Positions 1 to 12,200 of a stretch of 64,000 bases of DNA are shown here, one piece after another (the stretch's first letter is position 1; every line of letters begins with the position of its first letter). A program made the position numbers and the translations under genes. This DNA comes from Branchiostoma floridae (Eukaryota; Chordata; Leptocardii; Amphioxiformes; Branchiostomatidae), in contig NC_049988.1 in the NCBI RefSeq assembly GCF_000003815.2, positions 10,880,661-10,944,660 of the forward strand. The letters are read 5' to 3'. The notes below the pieces were generated by a model. It did no database searches. It worked only from the letters and a program-made list of their open reading frames with translations, and was not told where the DNA came from.

Positions 1-234
1 AACATCAAACTGCATGTCAACAGTTAGAGTTTGCTCCCCTAGCCCTGAGATACAAATGTTTGTTTGTATTGTGTAAAACATTAATACATTAAGCACAAGT
101 TGTATAATACCAGACTGGTTGGCTTAATTGATCCAATCTACATCTGTAGTTAAGCTGTATCCATTACTAAGGGAGGGAAGCATAACTGTATCACAGTGTA
201 TGCTATTTCTCATTTCTCCATACAAATGCTATAG

Positions 235-3200
235 GTGGGAGAGTTTCCCAGTCTGCACTTCCCCCCAGACAGTATCCGGGCGTCTAGGGAGGAGTCCAGC
301 GCCAAGGCTGCCTTCCTACCGCACAATGAGACGGTCTGGAAACGAGCTAAGGAGGCCTGGTATATTTTCCTTTAGATTTTGCAGACAGTACATTGATGTC
401 TTGTTCCAATCTAAATTCTTATCAACAATTAAGAACTGCAGTAAACTTCATGTTAGCTCTACCTATCATTACATGTCAGTTTGCAAGAGGAATTTTACCT
501 TCATCTATTTGCGTTACTATTTTTACCTTCACAGAAATGAAACACATTTTTTGGCCCCATTTCTTCTTCTTCCATTCCAAACAACAACAATGATCTGGAT
601 CAGAGGGCTAACTATGGTTATAAAGTAGCAAAAACCGTGAAGCGTCTGATTACATAATTTAATGTAGCTCGTGGAGGCTTATCACCATATAAGAATAAAC
701 AGAACAGAAATTTGTTAGGCTACACCATGTGAAGATAAAAGTTGTGTATTTGCTCAAAAACATAACATTTCTGGTTAGATAATATATTTATATATACTGA
801 AACATTTTAAATTTGATGTTGCACAAATTTTATAAAGTTTCATTCAACTATCATTCTTTTCAGGTATGAACATGGACTAGGTGCAGTTCTAAGTGAGTTA
901 GTTAACAGCAGAGCTGAAGGTAAGAAAGTCTATGAGCCTTGATCATTTATCAAGTATCAATGCAATATTTGCTGAGACAGAAAAAAAGTATGAACATATT
1001 AAGTTAATTCTCAACAGTTTTCAACATTCATATACATTGTGTCTCTGCTACTAACACTGTCAGTCAGTCTATACAGACTATGACTCTATGCAAAGGAACT
1101 AGACAACAATGGAGACTACAATACTCATAAATGTACAATACAGAATACATACAGAAACTATAGACCTATTCTAAAAGAGGTCATTCTTTTTCATTTCCAA
1201 AATTATCATCTGTAAGATGTAGGCTGTGTATATGATGTGTTGTCTATGTCACTATGTGGATAGATGGATTGATGTCTTGATAAACAGTTCCAGGTTGGTT
1301 AGGCTGGAGTTCTTCTGCTGGTCTGGCTGTGGTCAGGTGGCTGGGCTCGCTCCATGGGTCACTCTTCCCACATTTGGCGGTCAGTAGTACGACAGTTTAC
1401 GTTTTCCTTCTGATAAGTAAGATTTGCAAAGAGTTGAAAAAGTCTATGATAAAGTGGAAGTCATGAGCTCTGCTCCCCACAGGTGACTGTAACAGCAAAG
1501 TAATCAAATTGCTAAATATACTGCATTTAAGTTTGAATTTTTATGCAATATCATATAACAGCAATATTTTGTTTCTATACATCACAAAAAATATTATGAG
1601 AGGACAGTCTGTTATTCAACTGCATTTGTACAAAAAGTCTCAGGATGTCAAAGAATAGTCAAGCATTGCTGCTTTTATACATTGTATATGTATCATTATT
1701 TCAGTTATCCAATGAAGACATGATCGCCACATTTGCTGAGAATGCTGATTGGTACCACAGTGCAATCCGAGCCTTCTGCTGGCACCCACATATCCACAAG
1801 TTTGCTGTCGCACTCAGGGACAACTCCATCAAAGTGTACAGCAGGACAAGGTATGCAACTCACTGTACATTAGGGACTTTGCTACTGCAGTTTATCAAGT
1901 GAATAATAGGGGGCTCTTTTGAGACATAGGTGGAATATCAGCATCCAACTTCAATAGTTTTAACACACTTGTAAAATAAATACACAAAGGATGATGAAAG
2001 GGGCAGCATAACCCTAATAGTGAGTAAGCACGTCGACTGATAATGATGATCATGATATGTTGTACTTAGAATTTGCTTTTTGATACTCTCTTGATCAACT
2101 GAGAATATTTTGCAAACTGGCACATACCAAGAATTGTGATTTTTCTACACAATATTTGAAGATGGTTAAAATGTTGTTTCTAAAGCTAGTTCATCTATAC
2201 AATAGTAACCTCAATGTTTTTTTTTAGTTTTAAATAAATCAATATTGTTCCTTTTTTTCAGTAAAATCGTTCCTCTGCTGAAGCACAAAGTGCAGAAGGG
2301 AGTGTCAGCCCTTGCCTGGGAGCCCCAGTGTGCCTCAGTGTTAGCTGTGGGGTGTCAGAACTGTGTGCTCATCTGGCACGTAGATCCCATGTCTCTCTCC
2401 TCCAGGTGGGTTCATCACCTACATGTACAGTCAAACCTTTAAAAATAACCACCTCTACGTAAAGACTACCTGGCCAACGTGGCCACTTTTTTGGGGTTTC
2501 CCAAGCATTAAAAATCCTGCTTGTAGTGACCACCTGTCCACATAGACAGATCTTATTGGTCCCGAGTGTGGTCCTCTTGGGCAGTTTGATCGTACATTTC
2601 CATGTAGTACTGTTGTCATGCCTAATTCCTGTATCTGCCTTTATACCAGCAGGTCCATTTCTTTGTAGTTTCATTCTGAAATCCATACATAATGCTGTAA
2701 GCCCTATACTGTAGATTTTTGCACCACTTTCTTATTGGTGATGTAATTCTTTTCTTTTGAATACTGTAAATGTATTCCAGTTCGCGGGGATTTAATTTCG
2801 TGGTATCGGGAAAAAGGACTTTTCGCGGTGGTTTTAGGTTCGCGGTAGCACCATAGACTGCAGTCTAATACCATAATAGAAAAATGTTCGCGGCGAACAT
2901 TAATCCACCGCGAACATTTCCGCATTTACAGTAACATGTATCTCCTTGAGATTTTGCCATTATTTCCTCCACTATAGACCCTCTTTAGTGGTGTCAGTAT
3001 GGGGTAACTTTTAGAGCATTGGGCTCAGAACCAAGAGGTTATGTGTTCTATACTCTCCATGCCCAATGTTGTGCCTTTTGAAAACAAAAATTACCCTTGC
3101 TTTGGAGTGATGCATACCAAGTGGCTAATCTGTCAAATTGTGCCATAAAACACACACACAGATTTGGAGTGCCAATGTGCCATCATGTATGTTGTATGTG

Positions 3201-6200
3201 CCAAAATTTGTCAACAACAGCTGTAAAAAAAATTTTCCTTTTTTTTTTCTTAGACCCTCCACGACCACCTGCCAGGTGCTGAGCAGACCCGGACATTCCC
3301 CCATCACCTGCCTAGCCTGGTCTCCTCACGGCAAGCTGCTGGCATCTGCCTCCCCCGCAGACACTGCCATGATGGTATGTCCCATTCCTTTCACTTACAC
3401 TTTCTACAGTGTGCTTTTTTTGGGTATCTGTGTACACCAGACCTGATTTTCTTGAATGTGAGAAACTTGCTTGTGTTAGTGTTGTTGTTACCAAGGAAAA
3501 CGGAAATATTGCTTTAGGTTTGTCTGTGCATATGTGTGTATCTGTCTGTGTTTTTGGTTATTTGGGGTCAATGCAACTTAAGAATAATTGGATGGATTGT
3601 GATACTTGGTATGTAAGTAGGTCTAAGAAAGACGAAGGACGAGGTAAAACTTGGACCTCCTGGCGGCTATCCTTACTACTGCATCAGAACCTCCTGTTTC
3701 TGTATCTGTTGTCCTGGACTTGTTATGGTCTTCATTGTTTGGTGTCAGATACTTTTTGTTTTGACGGTACCCAGATTTGCATTCCAACTTGTCTGACTGG
3801 CCCTTTGCTATTGTTATTAGTAGGCTTCTGTTCTTGTACTGAAAATGATAGTCTTTCTCAGATAGCCAAGAGAACATTGTTTCTATCAAACTATCCTACT
3901 GCAAATTAGTAAATTATTCTACATAATGATGATGATGATAATGATGAACTATCTACGGCACAAACGCAATGTAGGCAAGGACAATAATCAAGACAAACAC
4001 ATCTCGTAGAGTTGATCCAATGTTTTGATTCACATCCATATAATACTATACATCCAGCTTTATAGAATATCTTAGAAATGAACCAATCCCAGACATACAT
4101 TGTATCTCTCAATGCACTTTCCACATAATAGGAGAGTGGACACCCGAATATAGATCATATTTGCTACAAATCTCCTAACTTAAACACTACTCAAATTCTT
4201 TGTTCCTTCACCTCTGTGACATATTGCTTTTAACCTGACTATAAAACATGTTTTATCTAACTTAAACTACAAAGTACAAACTTAATGTGTAACTTGCTGT
4301 GGTAAAGAAAATGTGCAACACACTTTGACAACACAAGTTACTGCAAACAATAGTACATTATGTGCTTCAAACAAAAATGTACAGACTGAAAGGAGGATTA
4401 TATATAAATTGCAATGAAAACTGTCTTTAAAAACTGCAGTCGACAATTTTCCAAGATTGTTCCATTGCACCTACTAGTACTGGCAATAATACAAGTTAGA
4501 ATGCAATTTGCATCATTTTCCTACTTTCTGATAAGTATGCTTTCTACTTCTTTCTGTGCTAAACTAAAATGCAATGAAAACAGAAAAAAAACACCAGCAT
4601 TTAGATAAATACCATTCACAGCTCTTTACACCTGTACACCCTACACAAAATAAACTCTTCGATACCACAAACATTCTACTTAAACACTCACATGTAGATT
4701 TGTATCAGGCAATTTTTTCTGCCTTTGTAGTTCACTTGTTTTTCTTTGTGTCCTACTTCTGGCTACTGCTTTTTTGATTTGGAGTTGGACAATAACACAC
4801 ACACATTGACTTGTCTTTGTTCCCTATCACCACAACTAACAGTCCTACTTTAAGTTCATAAACTTGAAGAGTAAGTTTTACCACTGTATATTGTAGGGCA
4901 TGACATACTACATTAATTCACCGACATACATGTATGAAGTCTACAAAATGTATGTACAACCAAAGAATTGCATAATCTGACATGTGGAAAACTGCAACTC
5001 CAAATGTAATACATACTGCCAATTCCTATGCATACATAACTTTTGCACATTGAACACCAATACTAGGTAATTGCAATATGTGCTAACAGGTACAATGTGA
5101 TATATGTAAGCCACCAGTATGATACACTATACAGGGTTTCATTTACACAGTTTAAAGCTAGTGATAATCAGCATCTAAAATGTGAGATGCTTACTGGACC
5201 CTGTTGTTGACTAGATCAGTAGATTCTGTTTGTTTGTTTCTTTCATATAGAAGTTAAATTCCACAGATTTTGGATGATGAAGAGTGTCACATTCAAAATC
5301 TTTTTGGTTCTAAAAGCAAAACTATATTGCAGAATATCATTCCAGTTTGCTTTTTCAAATTTTTTACTTAAAGGTGACACTGCTATTTTTTTCAGAATAT
5401 ATTCAGACTGTAGGATAGCAGTACTTTGCAGTACGTTTGAAAAGTAAACTCTGTCTGATATGTTCATATTTTAGATGATAGTGCTTGTCTTGTAGAGGGA
5501 ATTCTGAGCATCTTACACTTGAACGTACTGTACAATATCATTGCCTCCAGTTGTCTTTCCCAATAATTTGAAACATGAAACATGATTTCTTTGTTTGAAC
5601 AAATCTCTAAAAGACATTTTGCAAAGGCTACATCATTTTTTTTTCTTTTGGCCAAAAATAATCAGTAGCACATCAGAGTCCATACTTAACTTGAAAGTTC
5701 ATCTGTGTTGGTACAAGTCATTCTTGAAATAGTTAAACTGTAATTTCCAACACCAAAATTGGACTCACCCAAATTTTCGACTTAGTAAAGGTACCTGACT
5801 GCTGTAACAGTTAGTAATACATGTAGACTGTGATTGCTACTTGGACACGTATTACACCGAAAGAACCTCCTCTCTAAGATACTGACTTCAGATACACTAC
5901 ATAACAAGCACCTGGGTGAACCTGAAACATCTTAATAACCTGTGTGACAGAAAAGAACAATGATTCTTCATGTCATGTTCACCAATACAGAAACAGAAAG
6001 GGGAAAATTGTTGCATATATAATACATGAATAATACATGATTGCTGTCTTCTTATCCTGTACTACATCTTACAGCTGCAGTCCCTTCAACTTCTGTTGAA
6101 TGATGTTTGGTAATTGAACATGGTGTTTGAAGAAATACCCCACGTAATGCTCACCAAGCACAAACAACATTTCTTCCAGTCCTGGTGTATATCTTCTTTC

Positions 6201-9200
6201 CACCTCACGTCATTGATGCAGACACAATCCATTTCTAACGCTCCTGCTTAGCCTGAACTCCTTAGGGGTACAGTTGAAGTTGTCCATGCTATTATTTATG
6301 CTGATTCATAAATGACCAGCAATGGTCGCACACTGTACAACATTGAGATGACGTAAATCAGATTCAAACTGACATGATTCAAAGAGCTCCTTGCCATCAC
6401 ACCTCAGTTTCATAGTACGGGGCTTTGGGGTCTTCGTTCCCTAAACCATGTAGAAGAATTTCTACACGTGATCTTGGCCTCTCTTGCTTCTGGTCTTGCT
6501 TGAACCGAGGAAAAGTCCCGCTTTTCTTCTTGGATTTTGACTTTGGACTCTTGGGGCTCTTGGGACTCTTGGGGTTCTTTGCTTCCTTTTTGTCGTTCTC
6601 TTTCTCTTCTGAAAGCAAGTCATCCATTCCTTCTGTGTCGAGAGACACCGATCCTTTCCACGATCGAGACCGAGGTCTCCCGGGGATGTTATCAGGGCTG
6701 TCATCGGATGTAACCGAGCTGTATCCTGTATCCCCTGATGTCATCTTCGAGCCTTTGCCTCTCCCGATACCATAATCAGACTTGCTCCGTGATGTTCTCA
6801 ACCCTGATGGTGCTTTCTTCTCACTCCCATCATCGCTCAGCTCCGGCATGCTCCCTGTCAGCTTTTTGTATTCCATGGGATTATTGGTGACCTTGACCTC
6901 CGGTTTGAAGCTGTCCAAGTTTTCGATGGATGCCCTAGGTACCAAGGTGACCTCGACAGTCATGTTCTTCTTCTTCTTCTGTTGCACGATGGCCTCTGTA
7001 GATTTGGCTCCTCTCATGGGAATGGTCACTCGAACTGGTGGGAGGTCGCTTGATAGTCCGTCCTGCGGCATCTCGTGGAAAGATCTTCGCTGTAAAGGAT
7101 CGGCGGATTTCATACCCGGTCCCTTCCTGCGATGAGGACGCATACAGGGGGGCACTTTCTGTCGCGAGGAATTGTCTTCGTCACTGTCATAGTCGTTAAA
7201 CGGTACGTAATAATCGTCGTCATCGTCATCATCTCCAGAGAAAGGCCCTGGACTGGAGAGTGAACCTTGGGACCTTCGGTAGGAAAGGCTGTCTCTGGAG
7301 TGTCTGATGATCTGGTCTCTGGTCTGAGTCTTCAGGTCCCTCAGACTAGGAACCTTCTTACGCAGCCTGCCGCCTCCAATGCTGTCAGGCGATCTGACGT
7401 CTATCTCAGACCTGAGGTCTGGTGGTGGCTCCGAGGCGTAGCTGGCCAGACTTCTGCTAGACAACCTTAGGATAGTGCCCCTGGTGAACTCTTTCAACTC
7501 TCGCAGGCTCATTCTGTCCTTGGCTCCTCTCTTGAGCGAAGTGGTTTGCTCATCTGGTGCCTCTGACTGGTTTCGCCTGCGGGGAGCAGGAACAGGGGGC
7601 TTTCTTGCAGAAACTTCTTCGGTGTCACTTCTTGCTCTTTCCCTCTGTGGAGAAACTCGTGGAGAAACCCGTTCTACCTCTTGTTCCTTTTTCTGCCTGT
7701 GTAACGATGCACGTTTTGCTCTCTCCTCTGCTTCTTTCACTGATTTTTCAGCAGCTTCCCACATTTTCTTAGCCTCCATTTCTGCTTGTTTGTCAGCCTC
7801 CAGTTTTGCTTTTAGCTCCTCCTCCTTCTTCATCTGTTCATCTGCAGCTTTTTGTGCCATTTCAAGTTCCCGCTGTGCTTGTGCAGCCACCTCCCTGCGG
7901 ATCATGTCCTCATGTTCCAGTCGTGCCCTTATTTCAGCTGCCTCAGCTTCTCTTCTTGCTCTTTCTTCCTCCTCTCTCATCTTCTTTTCCTGGGCTTCCC
8001 TGAATGCTCTTTCTTCTGCCTCCCTTCTGGCATGTTCTTCGGCTTCTCTACGGGATCTCTCCTCTGCTTCCCGACGAGCTCTTTCTTCAGCTTCTTGATG
8101 AGCTCTAAATTCAGCTTCCCTTTGAGCTCTTAGTTCAGCTTCCCTTCGAGCTCTATCTTCAGCTTCCCTTTGAGCTCTTAGTTCAGCTTCCCTTTGAGCT
8201 CTTTCTTCAGCTTCTTGACGAGCTCTAAATTCAGCTTCCCTTTGAGCTCTTTCTTCAGCTTCTCGATGAGCTCTAAATTCAGCTTCTTGACGAGCTCTCA
8301 GTTCAGCTTCCCTTTGAGCTCTCTCTTCAGCCTCCCTTCGAGCTCTTTCTTCAACCTCCCTTCGGGCTCTCTCTTCAGCTTCTAGATGGGCTCTTTCTTC
8401 TGCCTCCCTACGGGCTCTTTCCTCAGCTTCTATCCTTGCTCGTATCTCAGCTTCCCTTCGAGCTTCCTCCTCAGCTTCTCTGATAGCTCTCTCTCTAGCT
8501 TCTCTCCTGGCTCTCTCTTCCGCTTCCCTTCTGGCTCGCTCTTCTGCCTCCCTTTGTGCCCTTTCCTCTGCTTCCCTCCTAGCTCTTAATTCTGCCTCCC
8601 TACGAGCTCTTTCTTCTGCTTCTCTTCTGGCTTCTTCCATTTCTTGTTGGGCTCTCTCCTCTGCTTCCATCCTAGCTTTGATCTCTGCTTCCCTACGGGC
8701 CCTCTCTTGTGCTTCCCATTTTGCCCTCTCCTCTGCCTCTTGTTGAGCTTTCATCTCAGCCTCCTGTCTTGCTCTTTCCTCAGCTTGTCTGCGTAGTTTC
8801 TCTTCAACCTCTCTTCTGGCCTGCTCTTCAGCCTGTCTGGCATCCTCCTCTGCCTTTCTCTGGTCTTCCCGTTTCTTGAGTTCTAACAACCTTCTCCTGT
8901 CCTCCTCTAGTCTCTGTCTCTCCTCGTACTCTCGCTGCATCCTCTCCATCCTTTCCTGCTCCTCCAACCAGGCCTTTTTTTCTGAGTCACGTCGCTCTTT
9001 AACGGCAGCGACTTTAGCTGCTCTTTCGTCTTCCTCCCTCCTCATCCTTTCCTCCTCTTGACGCCAGTATTTCTGCTCTTTCTCAGCTAAATCTTGCTGC
9101 TGCCTCCTCCACTCTCGAGGAGAGTCTTCCGTTTCCGTTCCAGACTCAGATGGCGTTAGTGTCGGGGATGACCCGCTGTAGTCCACTTCTCCCCTTCTAT

Positions 9201-12200
9201 CGGTAGTGCTAAGGTTCTCTCTTGAATGACGGTTTATGACGTTCTGTGTTCTGCCCTGTAGATCCTTCATACTGGGACGTTTCTGGACCTGTTTCCTGTC
9301 TTTTTTCCTCTCAGATGGAGCCCTGAGTTCAGGTGACTGCTTGCCGTCAGGTTCGGTTGGAGCTTCAAAGATTTGGAACTCTGATGACGGGGCATCTGAC
9401 TGTTGAGTAATTGACCAGACCTCCTCTGTGCGGTGAAGTGGGAAACCTATTGCACTACCACTGGCGCTGCTGACAAAGCTGTCCTCTCTAGACATGCCTT
9501 TCTGCTCATCCTCACGAACTGGATATCTCTGAAACTTGATATCGTCTGCTTTGGTGTTTTCCTCCTTGCCATTTTCTAAGAAATCCTTGAAGTCGATGAC
9601 AGGGCTGCGAGGAATGCCAGCATATTTCTTCTGCAGGTACCTCCTTTCGGGAGAACTTTGGTCGTAAGAGTAGTTGCTTGAAGATTCTTCATCCTCTGCG
9701 TCACTGGAAGGATAGGAGTTGACTCGCTCTTCTGTCTGCTGACGAAGCTGGAGGTTGATCCTGTTGAAGTCGCGGTCTCTTCGCGGTTCCTCATACCTTT
9801 CCTCTGTTTGTGTGGTGTTTGAGTTGACGTGTGCTTTAGGATCATCTCTACCATACGTAGTCGAGGAGACAACAGATGTTGGGTGTGAAGAGTGCACAAT
9901 CTCTGCTGTGGTGTACTCTAGCGGCGGGGGTGGGGGGAAGTCGAGCATCTCTGGAGGAGGGGGAGGGAAGTCAATGGAAGCTGGCCGTGGAGACGATCGT
10001 TGTACTGGCTCATGCGATTGCGTAGAGTGCTGTGGGCTCGGGGTCGAGTCCCGGTACACGTAAGACTCTCGATTTGTAAACTTTGCACGGTTTCGTTGAG
10101 GCCTACGCTGCACCGGTTCGCTCGTTTCTGCCTGTGGTTTGGGCTTGAACCCCTTCATTTCCAGGTAGGAGTTAACTTTGTCATCCAGGGAGCCCACACT
10201 CTCCCCTGGCTCAGACTCACTGAAACTGCCCCTGGGCTGCAAGGAGTCTATTGTAACACTCTTCTTCATACTGATTGAGCTTCTCTCCTGTTGTTCACGT
10301 TCTGGGGTCTGCTGTTGCCCCCAAGAAGTGCTTCGAGGTATGGGAGACTGACGGGCCCTGTCGTCACTATAGCTCTGGGAACCGTATCTGTTTTGAATGG
10401 ACTGCGGACTTTCTCGATTTCCACTTCCAGGCCTGTCGTAGGAGGGTTTGGTGTCAGGCCCCTCTCCCCACTGCACTTTCTTGAATTTGGGATCGTAGGG
10501 CCCCTCTGATTGCAGCTTTGCCTGTGGGCTACGGCGAACATGCAGCGGCTCCTGTGCCTTTGCATATCTGAAGATGTCCTCATCTGACGGACCCACTAAT
10601 CGTTTTTCCGTCGAGGGTTTTGCAGGGCGAATCGGTGAATACTGCGCAGGGGTCCTCTTCATCATCTTTCGGATTTGATCGGCATACGCATCTTGGGTGA
10701 CTTCTTCTTCAGTCGGCTGTTCCTGTCTCATCTTCTTATCTGTTTTGTACTCTTCCGGTTGCTTCACGAAACCAAGGTTTGTATCTTCGTTGTGAGCTGA
10801 CGAGTGGTAGCTGTATGGTCGCTGGTATGCGTAACCCACAGGAGTCTTCCTTCTGGGTGGGGGAGGGGGGACCTTGTCTGATTGTCTATTGTAAGCATCT
10901 TGGTCATCGTCCAGAAGACCAGACCAGCTTGAATGTCGCTGCGTGCTGGACAGTGTTGGTTCGGGTACATGTTGCCTGGCGGGTACAGACGACGCAGGTC
11001 CGCGCTGCTGTTCGAACTCCTGCTGGTGGTACAGATCCTGCTGTATGGTATTGTAGATGCTTCGCACTTGCTTCCTTGGTACCTTCTCCTTCTGCTGGTT
11101 TATTGCTTTCTTCCTGGCCGACACAGACTTAGGAGAAGGAACGATGATTTGACTCTGCGGAGAGTCCACCTGTTTGGGGCTGGCAGATGCAGGCCTGGCT
11201 ATAGGCCTGGGCATGATGTTTTCTTTCTGGTGGTAAGTGTCTCGTTCAGGCTGTACATATTCCCTCTGTGGATACCTGTCACGAGGTACCTGGCTGTACT
11301 GTTGTTCTTGTGTATAATTGTACCGTTTCGGCTGCGCGTACTCTTGTTGTCTGTACTCGTCTCTGTCAGGTGTCGCATACTCCCGGGGCGCAGGGACAGG
11401 TCTCCTCTGTACGTACTCCTGCCGTCTGGTTGGCGGCTCTTCTTGAGCCCGTGTCGGGGTTCTCGTGACCCTCTCTGTGGTGTTCTGATTGTCGTTTGAC
11501 ATCTCGAACCGGCGCCGCAGCTCTGCAACCGACATTCCCGGCTGGGGCTTCTCTTCTTCCCAGGCGTGCATGAGTTCTTTCTGCATCATCATGGGGTTGA
11601 AGCTCTCAGGGCTGAGAGCAGCGTTAGGCTGGGACCAGCCTCCGTTCAGCGACATGTTGGTTGGGGCTCTAGCTATCACTGGTCAGCATGTATCTGTAAA
11701 ACACAGAATAGAGAAAATGTTAGAAGTCTGTTGAAACAACCAGTATTCTTTTGAGAATGTTGTGTAGAGAAGGGAGCAAAATTTACTCGTTCATTTTGTG
11801 TATGATGTGTGTAATTTTTCAACAACCTTTTACCATCTAACTCATATAGATAATTGGAATCACTTATTATTCATTTCTCCAGTGACTTGAGACTTTATTT
11901 GAAAATCGATGACTGTTACAAATACCTACCTTCCTACAATTACATGTCTTTTTCAAAATCCATTCTCAGATTTGTATAAGTCTTGCAGTTAGAAGATATC
12001 AATTTTTCAAATGTTTATTAGATGATATTAACTGTACAGATTTGACATATCTACTGTTTAATGTGTAGTTTCTGATATGGTACGTTTGAGTAACATTGCT
12101 TGCCAAACATGCATCTGCAACCATGTAAGCCACAACTCATCCATAGTACATGGAAATAGTAGGGACAAGGATGTAGTTTAAGGTCATGTGGGGCGCAGTG

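Noticed and set aside
128-628. A 166-codon open frame overlapping the first aladin exon
   Set aside because: It reads a different frame from the conserved aladin exon 235-359 and runs into the intron.
7475-8589. Long plus-strand Ser/Leu/Phe-rich open frames
   Set aside because: They are mirror images of the E/R repeat on the minus strand; repeat periodicity keeps the opposite frames open.
7960-8770. Regular short repeats that could suggest a CRISPR array
   Set aside because: The units are contiguous coding repeats without unique spacers, in an animal genome.
11656-11679. Eight extra N-terminal codons of the scaffold frame, starting at 11679
   Set aside because: The codon at 11679 is GTG, and a TGA lies in frame two codons upstream. 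The first good eukaryotic start is the ATG at 11655.
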